From Mucilaginibacter xinganensis (lineage in GTDB: Bacteria; Bacteroidota; Bacteroidia; Sphingobacteriales; Sphingobacteriaceae), in assembly GCA_026225055.1 (NCBI GenBank), contig JAMFSA010000219.1, forward strand, positions 1 through 64,000: 64,000 bases of DNA, written 5' to 3'. The notes under the pieces are model-generated. The model searched no databases. It was not told the origin of the DNA and saw only the letters and a list, made by a program, of their open reading frames with translations. Numbering within the stretch: position 1 is the first letter of the stretch; each line of letters starts with the position of its first letter. This document shows positions 52,384 to 60,553 of the stretch, piece by piece. Made by a program: the position numbers and the translations under genes.

Positions 52384-52527
52384 CGTTTTGTCATCCTGAA
52401 CGGAGTGAAGGATCTTCTTCGATTTGTATGTTCGCTTAGCATATCGCAGAAGATTTTTCGCTCACTTAGGCAGAACACTATCCCGCTCAAGAGGTAGTTT
52501 CTCTCTAACGTTTGAAATGACAAAGTG
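52384..52527. repeat. Palindromic REP (TGTCATCCTGAACG type)
   Basis: GTTTTGTCATCCTGAACGGAG at the left faces CGTTTGAAATGACAAAG at the right, with AGAAGATTTTTCGCTC and GGATCTTCTTCG inside, the usual layout of this Bacteroidota repeat (arms TTTGTCAT and ATGACAAA). It fills most of the 375-bp gap between the divergent tolC and EamA genes. Confidence 0.8.
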
Positions 52528-52545
52528 GAATTTAAAACTATTATT

Positions 52546-52965
52546 ATGTGGTGGATATACGCGTTACTATCGGCATCATTTGCCGCGCTTACAGCAATTT
52601 TTGCCAAGATTGGCATTAAAGGGGTTGATACCGACCTGGCTACTGCCATACGAACGGTTATTATATTGGTACTGGCTTGGGCGCTGGTATTTGCCAAGGG
52701 TACCAACAGCACCATTGGCAGCCTTACCCGTGTAAACTGGATCTTCCTTATACTATCGGGCGCGGCAACGGGCTTATCATGGATATTCTATTTTAAAGCA
52801 TTGCAAATAGGCGAGGTGGCTTGGGTTGCACCTGTTGATAAGCTGAGTGTACCTATTGCTATTGTATTGGCGGCTATATTTTTGGGCGAGCCATTGACGG
52901 TGAAAACGGTATCCGCAGCCCTATTGATTATGGCGGGGAGCTTTATTTTGATATTTGGGAAGTGA
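52546..52965 (+). CDS. Half-size EamA-family transporter
   Basis: This 139-residue protein has a single EamA (DMT) domain of about five helices: WWIYALLSASFAALTAIFAKIGI, then LSGAATGLSWIFYFKALQIGE, VAPVDKLSVPIAIVLAAIFLGEPLT. Full DMT permeases have two such domains, so this one must dimerise, as SMR-type proteins do. The ATG at 52546 precedes MWWIYALL; an in-frame GTG upstream lies in the REP. Substrate unknown. Confidence 0.88.
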   Translation: MWWIYALLSASFAALTAIFAKIGIKGVDTDLATAIRTVIILVLAWALVFAKGTNSTIGSLTRVNWIFLILSGAATGLSWIFYFKALQIGEVAWVAPVDKLSVPIAIVLAAIFLGEPLTVKTVSAALLIMAGSFILIFGK

Positions 52966-52998
52966 GCTGTTTAAGCGTAAACTGATTCGATTCTTCGA

Positions 52999-53350
52999 TT
53001 TGGCGCAAGTCTTGTGTGATAGCCTTGTGTAATGGCTGACTTGTGCGACTTATTAGAAAGCACAAGTCACTTCCCTCAATCCCTCACACAAGACTTGCGC
53101 TAAAGGGGGTGTCCTTTTTCTGCGCAAAAACACACCCCTGCAGCCGCACAGTCTTCGCGCCCCTCTCAAGAGCGGAACTAAAAAATATTTTTCCACACCC
53201 TCTTTGTCGCTTGCGACAGAGAGGGTCGACAAGTGAAACGTAGTCGGGGTGAGTCAACGGAGCGCGTTCATATCTCCCGCATATTTAACTCACCCGGTCA
53301 TCGCTCCGCTCGACCACCCTCTCTACGGCAAGCCGTAAAGAGGGTAGGTG
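52999..53350. repeat. Cluster of three nested palindromic repeats
   Basis: This 480-bp gap holds, in order, TTGGCGCAAGTCTTGTGTGA (53000-53019) inverted at 53083-53102 with inner GACTTGTGC/GCACAAGTC; a CACACCCCTGCAG..CGCCCCTC unit (53131-53180); and a 155-bp unit (53193-53350). In the last, ACCCTCTTTGTCGC/GCGACAGAGAGGGT and ACCCTCTCTACGGC/GCCGTAAAGAGGGT flank GGGTGAGT...ACTCACCC and CGGAGCG...CGCTCCG. No gene is present. Confidence 0.85.
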
Positions 53351-53433
53351 AAAAATCAAACTTTGTTAATTACACGTTAACTTATAATAAACATTTTACG
53401 TAACTTTAATCAATTACTCTTGATTTGTTAACG

Positions 53434-53441
53434 TAAATTTG
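53434..53441 (+). promoter_or_regulatory. -7 box TAAATTTG close to a start codon
   Basis: TAAATTTG fits the TAnnTTTG promoter box of Bacteroidota and ends 6 bases before the ATG at 53448, implying an almost leaderless transcript. No convincing -33 TTTG at the right distance. Confidence 0.4.
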
Positions 53442-53447
53442 CGCTCT

Positions 53448-53711
53448 ATGCCTAAACATAATATACCCGCATACGCAATTGTTGAATTATTGATGAGATT
53501 ATCGCACTATAATGAGTTAATAGGCGACTACAAAGGCCACACCATCCGAACGGAGAATGTGCTGGTTAAAACCACCGGGGGTGGCATAACATTCCCCGTA
53601 AAATTAGTAATGCAGCAATTTGAAAATCCCGAAACAATTGACAATGACGCATTAGTAAGTGTAGCGGCATTATTTAGAACTTCGCGCGCAAAGCAAAAAA
53701 CCATTTCATGA
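53448..53711 (+). CDS. Hypothetical protein, 87 residues
   Basis: This small soluble protein begins MPKHNIPAYAIVELLMRL and contains HYNELIGDYKGHTIRTENVLVKTTGGGITFPVKLVM (key GDYKGHTIRTENV and GGGITFP), then acidic ENPETIDNDALVSVAALF. It reads like an alpha/beta fold; no family recognised. It precedes another small gene in the same direction by 30 bases, so the two may be an operon. Confidence 0.65.
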   Translation: MPKHNIPAYAIVELLMRLSHYNELIGDYKGHTIRTENVLVKTTGGGITFPVKLVMQQFENPETIDNDALVSVAALFRTSRAKQKTIS

Positions 53712-53741
53712 TTTCATTGTTTTATATGTATAAAGCAATGG

Positions 53742-53960
53742 ATGATGAAAGCGCAGGATAAACACTTTAAACTCATAAACAGCGCGACTGGTTATGTGAT
53801 CTACTACCACACCTTGAGTAGTGAGCTTGAAAAAGATAGAATGAAAGAAGAGCTTGAAAAGGTAAAAGCACAGGTAGCTGTAAAATACAACATCTTTATT
53901 GAGACGATCTTTTGGCAGGAAATTAAAGACGATGCACCTGCCGATGCCCTTACCAGCTAA
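53742..53960 (+). CDS. Hypothetical protein, 72 residues
   Basis: This soluble protein has KLINSATGYVIYYHTLSSELEKDRMKEELEKVKAQVAVKY (key GYVIYYHTLS and a charged helix LEKDRMKEELEKVKAQ), ending with an acidic tail. It is probably a small alpha/beta protein. It is convergent with and 1 base from the glycosyltransferase gene stop. No family recognised. Confidence 0.6.
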   Translation: MMKAQDKHFKLINSATGYVIYYHTLSSELEKDRMKEELEKVKAQVAVKYNIFIETIFWQEIKDDAPADALTS

Positions 53961-53961
53961 G

Positions 53962-55611
53962 CTATTTTGTTATTAGATAAACATGATCTAACGTGGTTTG
54001 CCTGGTCGCTTTGTTGATAAACTTTAGCGACATGTTTTCCTGTGGGAAATTGGGGAAGGACTGTATCACCCTAAAACTAACATGTGCCTGCAGCAGTTGA
54101 TCCATTGATTGCTGGTTCACATAAAAAGCTGAACTATCCGTAGGCTTAAAAGTGCTGAATTGCTCCAGCGGCACATAATCAACCGGTCTTTTACAATAGA
54201 ATTGAAAAATATTATTCTCCATTCGTAATGAGTACAAATGGTATTTAGCAAAACCTTCCTGATTAACATATTTGGCGGCGGTAATCTGGCCCTTATAAAG
54301 TGTTAGCTGCTCATAAAAAACCGTGTTTAGGTAAAAGTTAGCGAATAATATTACGGCACAGCTCAGCATAAATACCCGTTTATAATCTTCCGTGATCCGG
54401 GTAAAAATGAGATAAGTTAGTATTCCGAAGACAAAACAATCAAAGGCAAAATAAAACTGGTTTACCGGTCTCATAAAGCAATTGATGGCTATTATAGCTA
54501 TCGGCAATAAAACAATGTATAGCCACTGACCTATCAACCTGAATTTTGTGCCAAATTTGCCTAATTGCACATAGCAGTAAGGTGCCGTTATAATAGCGAA
54601 TAGCGGGAAAATACTGTTGGTATAGAAAGGAAGTTGAAAGCCTGAAACAGAGAATAGCAGCAACAATACTAATCCTCCACTTAAAGAATAATACTCAGCC
54701 AGTTTTCGTTTTAAAAAAACTTCTTTCAGATTCTTAAATACGGCATAGTAAAACAGCAGGCACCAGGGCGCGAATGCCCACAGCAGGGTATGCACGTAGA
54801 AGAATATATCGCCCGATTGGCGTTTAATTGGTCCGCTGTTGGCAAAGCGACCAAATTGGCTATCCCAAAAAAACCATTTAATACCCGATACATTATGCCT
54901 GCCGAAAACCAGCTTTTCGGGATGAAGATCGAACTGCACATAGAGCGCGTATAATTCCGGCAAGATAAATATAGCTGTGAGTAATATCAGTGCTATCCAT
55001 TTAAAACTAAACAGGTGCTTTAATTTATGCTGAAATAAAAGCTGCCCGAATAACGCGCCATAAATAGGCACTATTACAAATACGCCTTTGGTCATCATGG
55101 CGCAGGCGGTAAAGAGGGCAGCCAGTATCAGGTCTGTAATATTATAACGTTCTTCAAGGCGCGACAGGTGGTATATGCTGCCCATGATGAGGCCCATTAA
55201 GTAAGGCTCGGCCCTTACATCCACATTGCTCATGAGGGTGTTGAGCGCCGTCATTAAAATTAAAGCAGCAATTGCGGCAACTTCGAGCCCATAATGTTTT
55301 TTGGTGAACAGGAAAGTATAAATAACGCTGAGTGTAAAAAAAAACAATGCAGGCAAACGGTATGCCCATGAGCTTACACCAAATATTTTAAAACTGCACA
55401 GAACAGCCCAAAACGGGAAGTGTGGTTTATCGAGCCAATCCTGGTTATAGGAGAACAGGCCCAGCAGCTCTTTTTTGTAGATGAAGCTTTTAGCAATGGA
55501 GGCATATAAAGCAGGGTCATCGGTAAAAAACTTTACGCTGATACCTGCCAGGTTAACCACAATAGCTAAAACAAACAATAGAATATAGAACTGCCTGTTC
55601 CTTTCTTTCAT
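53962..55611 (-). CDS. ArnT/GT39-type membrane glycosyltransferase
   Basis: This 549-residue enzyme has 12 or more helices. It carries the GT39/GT83 PMT signature: an acidic first loop (VKFFTDDPALYASIAKSF), DWLDKPHFPFW (DKPP-like), and NVDVRAEPYLMG. These transfer sugars from polyprenyl phosphate donors to lipid A, protein or glycan acceptors in the periplasm. A strong terminator-like hairpin lies 64 bases upstream of its start, on its own transcript. A paralogue begins at 63168 and shares FWDSQFGRF, HPEK..FG and VSGIK..FWD. Confidence 0.88.
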   Translation of the reverse strand: MKERNRQFYILLFVLAIVVNLAGISVKFFTDDPALYASIAKSFIYKKELLGLFSYNQDWLDKPHFPFWAVLCSFKIFGVSSWAYRLPALFFFTLSVIYTFLFTKKHYGLEVAAIAALILMTALNTLMSNVDVRAEPYLMGLIMGSIYHLSRLEERYNITDLILAALFTACAMMTKGVFVIVPIYGALFGQLLFQHKLKHLFSFKWIALILLTAIFILPELYALYVQFDLHPEKLVFGRHNVSGIKWFFWDSQFGRFANSGPIKRQSGDIFFYVHTLLWAFAPWCLLFYYAVFKNLKEVFLKRKLAEYYSLSGGLVLLLLFSVSGFQLPFYTNSIFPLFAIITAPYCYVQLGKFGTKFRLIGQWLYIVLLPIAIIAINCFMRPVNQFYFAFDCFVFGILTYLIFTRITEDYKRVFMLSCAVILFANFYLNTVFYEQLTLYKGQITAAKYVNQEGFAKYHLYSLRMENNIFQFYCKRPVDYVPLEQFSTFKPTDSSAFYVNQQSMDQLLQAHVSFRVIQSFPNFPQENMSLKFINKATRQTTLDHVYLITK

Positions 55612-55674
55612 TCAACAAAGTAAATGATATGCGCGGATATTTTTAATTTTATTGAAAGGATAATTCAGGGCAAC

Positions 55675-55701
55675 AAAAAAACCCTCGCCTCACGGCAAGG
55701 G
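55675..55701 (-). terminator. Terminator hairpin in the glycosyltransferase leader
   Basis: CCCTCGCC (55682-55689) pairs with GGCAAGGG (55694-55701) with one mismatch and loop TCAC. On the minus strand it is followed by seven T (55681-55675). It lies upstream of the gene at 55611 with no gene feeding into it, so it suggests a short RNA or an attenuator. Confidence 0.7.
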
Positions 55702-55892
55702 CAAAAACTCACAACAATTGTTTAACCTTTCGGTCAATTCCTAACTGCAATGTGGGTTTCAAATAAATACATTCATATTTCATGCCAAATTTTAAATCTT
55801 TTGTAACAAAAACGGATATTGGTAGTCATTATAAAATACCAATTGAAATTTCATCATACCTTTATCCATTAATAAATTAATCCCATCCTATT

Positions 55893-56420
55893 ATGAACAG
55901 ATCATTTAAATTAAAGGCTGTATTGTTTTTTGCAATAGCCTGTATGTTTTCGGTACTAACAACTAAAGCACAAGATGCTAAAAAACCGCCACTTAGTCCG
56001 CGCGATAGTGTTAGCGGAAAAGTAAACGGAGCAACCATTAGTATTAATTATGGCAGCCCATCAGTAAGGGGACGTGTAATATGGGGTAAATTAGAACCTT
56101 TTGACACCGTTTACAGGGCCGGTGCGAACGAAGCTACCAGGTTTACTACCGATAAGCCAATTAAGGTACAAGGTAAATTACTACCAGCTGGTACTTACGG
56201 ATTTTTTGTTATACCAACCGAAAAAGGCGCGTGGACAGTTATTTTTAACAGCGTTGCCTACCAATGGGGAGCATTTAAATATGACAAAAGCAAAGATGTT
56301 TTGCGCGTAAAGGTAACTCCTGTGGCAGTTCCGTTGCATGAAAGAATGATTTACACTGTAACCGATAAAGGCTTTAGCATGATATGGGATAAATTAGAAC
56401 TCCCGGTTAAAGTTAAGTAG
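55893..56420 (+). CDS. Exported DUF2911 domain protein
   Basis: This 175-residue protein has a signal peptide ending TTKAQ. The DUF2911 core follows: SINYGSPSVRGRVIWGKLEPFDTVYRAGANEAT (key GSPSVRGR and WRAGANEAT-like), LPAGTYGFFVIPTEKGAWTVIFN. The family is common in Bacteroidota with unknown function, predicted beta-sandwich. It is monocistronic, followed by a short run of GATTAGTGATTAG-like words. Confidence 0.92.
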   Translation: MNRSFKLKAVLFFAIACMFSVLTTKAQDAKKPPLSPRDSVSGKVNGATISINYGSPSVRGRVIWGKLEPFDTVYRAGANEATRFTTDKPIKVQGKLLPAGTYGFFVIPTEKGAWTVIFNSVAYQWGAFKYDKSKDVLRVKVTPVAVPLHERMIYTVTDKGFSMIWDKLELPVKVK

Positions 56421-56497
56421 TTATCAGTGATTAGAGATTTGCGGTTAGTGATTAGTTAAAACTATTTCCGATATTCAAATCTCCAGATCATTAAATA

Positions 56498-57595
56498 ATG
56501 CGCAGTAAAACAAATAAAAATGTAGCGAAGGCAAGGATTATCACCATAATAATTCTTGCCTTCGCTCTTTTTTTACTGGGCCTGCTGGAAACTCATCCGC
56601 AGTTTATTGAGCGCTATTATTCCAAAGGTGTATACCTTTTTATATGCCACATTTTTCACCCCGTTTTTAATTTACTGCCCTTTAGCGTGGGCGATGTATT
56701 GTACCTGGTAGTTATCGGTTTTATTGTTTACTACCTGGTGGTGCTCATCAGGCTGCTGTTTAAAAAGCAGTTTAAACAAGCTGGTATTTTATGTTTGGGG
56801 ATGATAATGGGTGTGCAGATAGGCATTCTGGCCTTTTACCTGCTTTGGGGTATTAACTATTTCAGGCCATCGGCTGCGGAACGACTAAAACTGGTGGATA
56901 CCAGTTACAGTACCGAAGAACTCGCCTCACTTACCAAAATATTGATCGATAGCGCCAACGCAACTCGCGCGCGCGTTACCAATGCAGATCTTCAGCAAAG
57001 CAACAGCTCCATTCGTCAAACGGCAATAGATGCTATTCGTACTTTATCAGCCGGTTCGGTTGATTTTTATACTTATGCTCCGGATGTAAAGCTTTCCCTG
57101 TTTACCCCATTGATTAACATGATGGGTACATCGGGCTACTATAATCCTTTTACCTGCGAGGCCCAGATGAACTACCAGATGCCGGTATTTGTAAGGCCGT
57201 TTGTGGCCTGCCATGAAATGTCGCACCAGATGGGTTATGGCGCTGAGGATGAAGCCAATTTTGTAGGTTTCCTGGCGGGGATAAACTCTAAGGACAGGCT
57301 ATTACGTTACTCCGCCTATCATGAAGCTGTAGATGAGTTTATGCACGATATCTACATGCGCGATACGGTATTGCACAAACAATTAAAACTCCGTGTATCC
57401 CCAACGGTGCATAATGATTTTGTTATCGAATTTAATTATTGGGTAGCGCATGAAAGTGCTATTAATGCTGTAAGCAGTGTTTTTTATGACCAGTTTTTAA
57501 AAGCAAATAACCAGCCGCAAGGCTTAAAAACATATAACCAAATGGTGAGGTTGGTGATATCTTGGTATCATCGGAAATTGGCCACTGGTCATTAG
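56498..57595 (+). CDS. DUF3810 membrane protein, putative metallopeptidase
   Basis: This 365-residue protein has three N-terminal helices (about 14-32, 45-80 and 100-125). A soluble domain follows with HEMSHQMGYGAEDEANF, where His239, Glu240 and His243 form an HExxH zinc motif, and a downstream E (in EDEANF) is a possible third ligand. DUF3810 is a Bacteroidota family without proven activity; the motif supports a zinc peptidase. Its stop overlaps the convergent gene stop. Confidence 0.88.
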   Translation: MRSKTNKNVAKARIITIIILAFALFLLGLLETHPQFIERYYSKGVYLFICHIFHPVFNLLPFSVGDVLYLVVIGFIVYYLVVLIRLLFKKQFKQAGILCLGMIMGVQIGILAFYLLWGINYFRPSAAERLKLVDTSYSTEELASLTKILIDSANATRARVTNADLQQSNSSIRQTAIDAIRTLSAGSVDFYTYAPDVKLSLFTPLINMMGTSGYYNPFTCEAQMNYQMPVFVRPFVACHEMSHQMGYGAEDEANFVGFLAGINSKDRLLRYSAYHEAVDEFMHDIYMRDTVLHKQLKLRVSPTVHNDFVIEFNYWVAHESAINAVSSVFYDQFLKANNQPQGLKTYNQMVRLVISWYHRKLATGH

Positions 57596-58275
57596 TCACT
57601 GGGGTTGTGTGGTATGCTATTACTTCTTTTTTGATATATTAAAATCAAATAAATTGAGTTTTGATATTTTCGAAATTCAATTCGAAAAGGATCACTCACC
57701 ACAGAATCGGGTTTCAATTCGCCATAAAAATCCCAATGTTTATTTAAGCCATATCGAATCGAAAAATTATTCAAATGGCAAGAGTAGGTAACAGTGCTAT
57801 CGCCCTTTTTAATAATAGTTGTGTTGTTTCCAAGCAAATTTAAAAATACACTATCTGTCTTTTCCGGTTTTCCTACTTTGTAATTTATAATAAATGGATC
57901 TTGTATAGCCGAAAATATGAAATAAGGAATTCCATTAGGAATGTTACTGTTTACATATTCTAATTTTACAATTTTGTTTAATGGCTTGTCATTATTAACC
58001 GGAAGTTTATATAACATTAAAGCGAATTTTTTTTGATACGTAAATTCTGATATTGCTTCTCTTGTCTTACTAATTACTGTTTCTTCAAAACTAATATTTT
58101 GATAGGTTTTAGCTATTTGCGCGTAGTCATCTGGCAACTTGCTACTATACTTGGTATCATTAACTTCTATCTCTTTTATCGCCTCTTTTTGTGTTTTAAC
58201 CATAAAATGGATAATGCTACTTATGATAATGATAATGCCAAAGAATTTAAAGAAAGTGATAAGTGGTTTAGGCAT
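57592..58275 (-). CDS. Hypothetical membrane-anchored protein, A/T-rich
   Basis: This 227-residue protein has one N-terminal helix (about 5-25, LITFFKFFGIIIIISSIIHFM). A mostly beta, polar extracytoplasmic part follows (KLPVNNDKPLNKIVKLEYVN, FYGELKPDSVV). No family recognised. The DNA is clearly more A/T-rich than its neighbours, which may indicate recent acquisition. Its stop overlaps the DUF3810 stop by 3 bases. Confidence 0.7.
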   Translation of the reverse strand: MPKPLITFFKFFGIIIIISSIIHFMVKTQKEAIKEIEVNDTKYSSKLPDDYAQIAKTYQNISFEETVISKTREAISEFTYQKKFALMLYKLPVNNDKPLNKIVKLEYVNSNIPNGIPYFIFSAIQDPFIINYKVGKPEKTDSVFLNLLGNNTTIIKKGDSTVTYSCHLNNFSIRYGLNKHWDFYGELKPDSVVSDPFRIEFRKYQNSIYLILIYQKRSNSIPHNPSD

Positions 58276-58384
58276 AGTAAATCTTAATTAGACGAACAAG
58301 GTATTGATAAAATACTGTTTGGTCAAACGACATAAGGTTCATATTATGTTAAGCTAAATCTTTAGCTTAGCAGAAAAATAGATC

Positions 58385-58585
58385 ATGGACGAGTTTAACA
58401 AAGAGATACAGCAAATAGCGTTAAAAAATAGCAGTGAAATAAATGGTGATCTGCGGGATTATTTCTCGCTTTTTCAAAGGCCGGATGGCTCCTATAAATT
58501 AATATGGGAGAAAAATGTATCAACCCATATCAGGCATAAAGTAGCTGCTGTGGTAAAAAAGCATTACGTTACATCAACTAAATAG
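58385..58585 (+). CDS. Hypothetical protein, 66 residues
   Basis: This small soluble protein begins MDEFNKEIQQIALKNSSEI and ends KHYVTSTK. It has a helical, charged character with LFQRPDGSYKLIWEKNVS in the middle. No family recognised. A strong bidirectional terminator follows about 60 bases downstream, consistent with a real short transcript. Confidence 0.55.
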   Translation: MDEFNKEIQQIALKNSSEINGDLRDYFSLFQRPDGSYKLIWEKNVSTHIRHKVAAVVKKHYVTSTK

Positions 58586-58644
58586 ATATAGAGAGTGTAA
58601 GTGAAACTAATCACCACTCACTAATCCCTACTCACTATTATTTT

Positions 58645-58685
58645 GAATAAAAAAGAGGCACATAATTGTGCCTCTTTTTTTATTC
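58645..58685. terminator. Strong bidirectional terminator
   Basis: GAGGCACA (58655-58662) and TGTGCCTC (58667-58674) form a perfect 8-bp stem with loop TAAT. It is flanked by A6 and T7 runs that continue the symmetry to GAATA and TATTC. It separates the 58385 gene from the sigma operon. Confidence 0.92.
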
Positions 58686-58758
58686 AAAATAATTTAAAAT
58701 GTTTTTATTTCACAATCGTCTTTATCTTTAAATGCACAATACATTGGTAACAGCCGTA

Positions 58759-59319
58759 ATGCCCGAGGATAAGAACAGCCACATCATACAAACAATTAAA
58801 TCGTATGGTAAGAATTTGCTGGGCTTTATCCGCAGGCGCGTAAAAAGCGATGCCGATGCCGAAGACATTCTGCAGGATGTTTGGTACCAGTTTAGCTCGG
58901 TCATTAATTCGGAGCCGATAGAGCAAACAGGTGCCTGGCTGTACAAAGTTGCTAATAACAAGATTACCGACAAGCACCGCAAAAAATCGGAAACGTTGCT
59001 TGATGATATGCTGGTTAGCAGCGATGCCGATGAGGACGACACACCGGATTTTAAGGATATACTATTAACCGAGGCCAAAACCCCCGAAACGGAATACCTG
59101 CGCAACCTTTTTTGGGAGCAGCTGTTCTTCGCGTTGGATGAACTGCCCGAAAAACAACGCCAGGTTTTTATATGGAACGAGCTGGAAGATATGTCCTTTG
59201 CTGAAATGGCCGACCTTACCGGCGACAATGTACAAACCCTGGTATCGCGCAAGCGGTACGCGGTGCTGCACCTGCGCAAGCGGCTTAAACAATTGTATGA
59301 TGAGATTACACAATATTAA
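58759..59319 (+). CDS. ECF-type RNA polymerase sigma factor
   Basis: This 186-residue sigma factor has region 2 (GFIRRRVKSDADAEDILQDVWYQFS, key DAEDILQDVW). An acidic linker (SSDADEDDTPDFKD) follows, then region 4 (LPEKQRQVFIWNELEDMSFAEMADLTGDNVQTLVSRKRYAVLHLRKRL, key EKQRQVF and SFAEMA). The start ATG at 58759 is preferred; an earlier in-frame ATG at 58732 would add 9 residues. It heads a three-gene operon with a membrane protein and a small ferredoxin-fold-like protein. Confidence 0.92.
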   Translation: MPEDKNSHIIQTIKSYGKNLLGFIRRRVKSDADAEDILQDVWYQFSSVINSEPIEQTGAWLYKVANNKITDKHRKKSETLLDDMLVSSDADEDDTPDFKDILLTEAKTPETEYLRNLFWEQLFFALDELPEKQRQVFIWNELEDMSFAEMADLTGDNVQTLVSRKRYAVLHLRKRLKQLYDEITQY

Positions 59320-59331
59320 AAATTAAAGAAA

Positions 59332-59742
59332 ATGAAAAAGATGTTTTTTAGAGGACGATTTATATTTATACCACTGGCAGTAGCGGCTTTCGTCACGCTG
59401 ATAAGTTATGTGGTAATGCAGTTATGGAATAACCTGATGCCTGTTATTTTTCACCTTGGTGTGATCACTTTCTGGCAGGCAGCCGGTTTATTTATCCTAT
59501 GCAAAATTTTGTTTGGCTTTGGTAAAGGCGGCCACCGCGGTGGTTTTGGCGGCGGTGCCCCATGGATGCGCCACCGTATGGAAGACCGTTTTAAGAACAT
59601 GAGCCCTGAAGAAAAGGAAAAGTTTAAACAAAAATGGAACGAACGCTGTGGTGGCTTTGGTGGCCGTCGCGGCGGAAGATTTGGTGGCGATTGGGATAAT
59701 TATACCACCACCACCGAAGAAGCTCAAAAACCAACCGAGTAA
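59332..59742 (+). CDS. Small RGG-rich membrane protein of the sigma operon
   Basis: This 136-residue protein has two helices (about 9-30 and 38-62). A cytoplasmic or periplasmic tail follows with GGHRGGFGGG, MSPEEKEKFKQKW and GGFGGRRGGRFGG motifs. The gene begins 12 bases after the sigma stop. The MSPEEKEKFKQ helix resembles Spy/CpxP-like metal-sensor helices, and the Gly/Arg repeats resemble RGG boxes. It may control the sigma factor; no anti-sigma domain is evident. Confidence 0.75.
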   Translation: MKKMFFRGRFIFIPLAVAAFVTLISYVVMQLWNNLMPVIFHLGVITFWQAAGLFILCKILFGFGKGGHRGGFGGGAPWMRHRMEDRFKNMSPEEKEKFKQKWNERCGGFGGRRGGRFGGDWDNYTTTTEEAQKPTE

Positions 59743-59762
59743 CAATTTAAATAAATTAACAC

Positions 59763-59984
59763 ATGATTATGGATGTAATGGTATTTGTAACGAGTGTTTA
59801 TAACCGCAAGGCAGTTGATAAGGTACAGCCCTTATTAACTGCCATACCGGCTATTGCGCAATGGAATTTCGACCTGGAAGATTGTGATCATATATTAAGG
59901 GTGGTTGCCAATAATTTGAGTCCGCGGAGTGTGGAGTCGTTATTGCAATCAGTTGGGTTTGATTGCAGGGAGTTGGAATACTGA
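59763..59984 (+). CDS. Small ferredoxin-fold-like protein
   Basis: This 73-residue protein has a beta-alpha-beta layout (VMVFVTSVYNRKAVDKVQPLL, IAQWNFDLEDCDHILRVV, LSPRSVESLLQSVGFDC) like an HMA/ferredoxin-like domain. The metal-binding CxxC of HMA proteins is missing. Cys residues lie at EDCDH and GFDCRE. The gene is 20 bases after the RGG protein, in the same operon. Family membership is my reading and not certain. Confidence 0.7.
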   Translation: MIMDVMVFVTSVYNRKAVDKVQPLLTAIPAIAQWNFDLEDCDHILRVVANNLSPRSVESLLQSVGFDCRELEY

Positions 59985-60036
59985 TGTAGGCGTAGCACAG
60001 AAAAGTAGCTTTGTTGTATGGCTCTTATTCTCTGCG

Positions 60037-60360
60037 CGTCATTGCGAACGAAGCAATCCCTAACTATGCAGAGCGAACTTGCAGGTGTAAATATCGCATG
60101 AAGCCGCTCATAGCCGCGGAGGCTTAGTCCTTTTGTCTTCGCCACAAAAGGACCAAAAAGGCAAGTCAGTAGAAATGCTTCTTTGCCGCACAAGGCCTTC
60201 TCGCTGCAAATCAGGCAAAACCTGGGCTGCTATATTTTTACCCTGCTGTCGCTACACACTTAGCCTTTACGCTTCTGTAAAAATCTGCTATGCCCTGCCA
60301 TTACGCGCAAGGCCACCATCGTTTTGCCAGCTTTCATCCGAAGCTGTTCTACTGATGGGG
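60037..60360. repeat. Dispersed composite repeat, copy 4 (module A only)
   Basis: A clear tag TCATTGCGAACGAAGCAATCCC-like unit (60038-60060, key ATTGCGAACGAAGCAATC) and GAGCGAACTTGC lead into module A (60092-60360). GTCCTTTTGT/ACAAAAGGAC (60127-60136/60144-60153) and the loop CTTCGCC pair with GGCAAG at 60160-60165. Module B is absent. It shares about 200 bases with copies 1-3. The rest of the 570-bp gap to the next gene holds only a weak 49-codon frame. Confidence 0.85.
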
Positions 60361-60523
60361 ATAAGAAAGTATTACCTAAATAAAAAGCCTTTAAAATATA
60401 ACTTTAATAAATATATGTTGTTTAGTATCCTTTTGTTTGCCGGTTGTTTTTTGGTGAAAGTGGCCTGCATTTTTTCAATAGTAAAATATAGTAAAGCGGC
60501 TTAATCTTTATATCTACAATTTG

Positions 60524-60553
60524 TATATTGTGGTATAATTTTAAACCTGCCTG
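60524..60553 (+). promoter_or_regulatory. Duplicated upstream element, copy a
   Basis: TATATTGTGGTATAAT then TTTAAACCTGCCTG directly precedes the ATG at 60554. It matches 61126-61155 at 28 of 30 positions. Weaker similarity extends about 25 bases further upstream (TTAATCTT.TA). Confidence 0.7.

Noticed and set aside
60355..60504. 49-codon frame starting MGIRKYY with a hydrophobic helix
   Set aside because: The start lies at the edge of repeat copy 4, the length is short, and A/T-rich DNA easily gives hydrophobic frames. Not enough support to call a gene.
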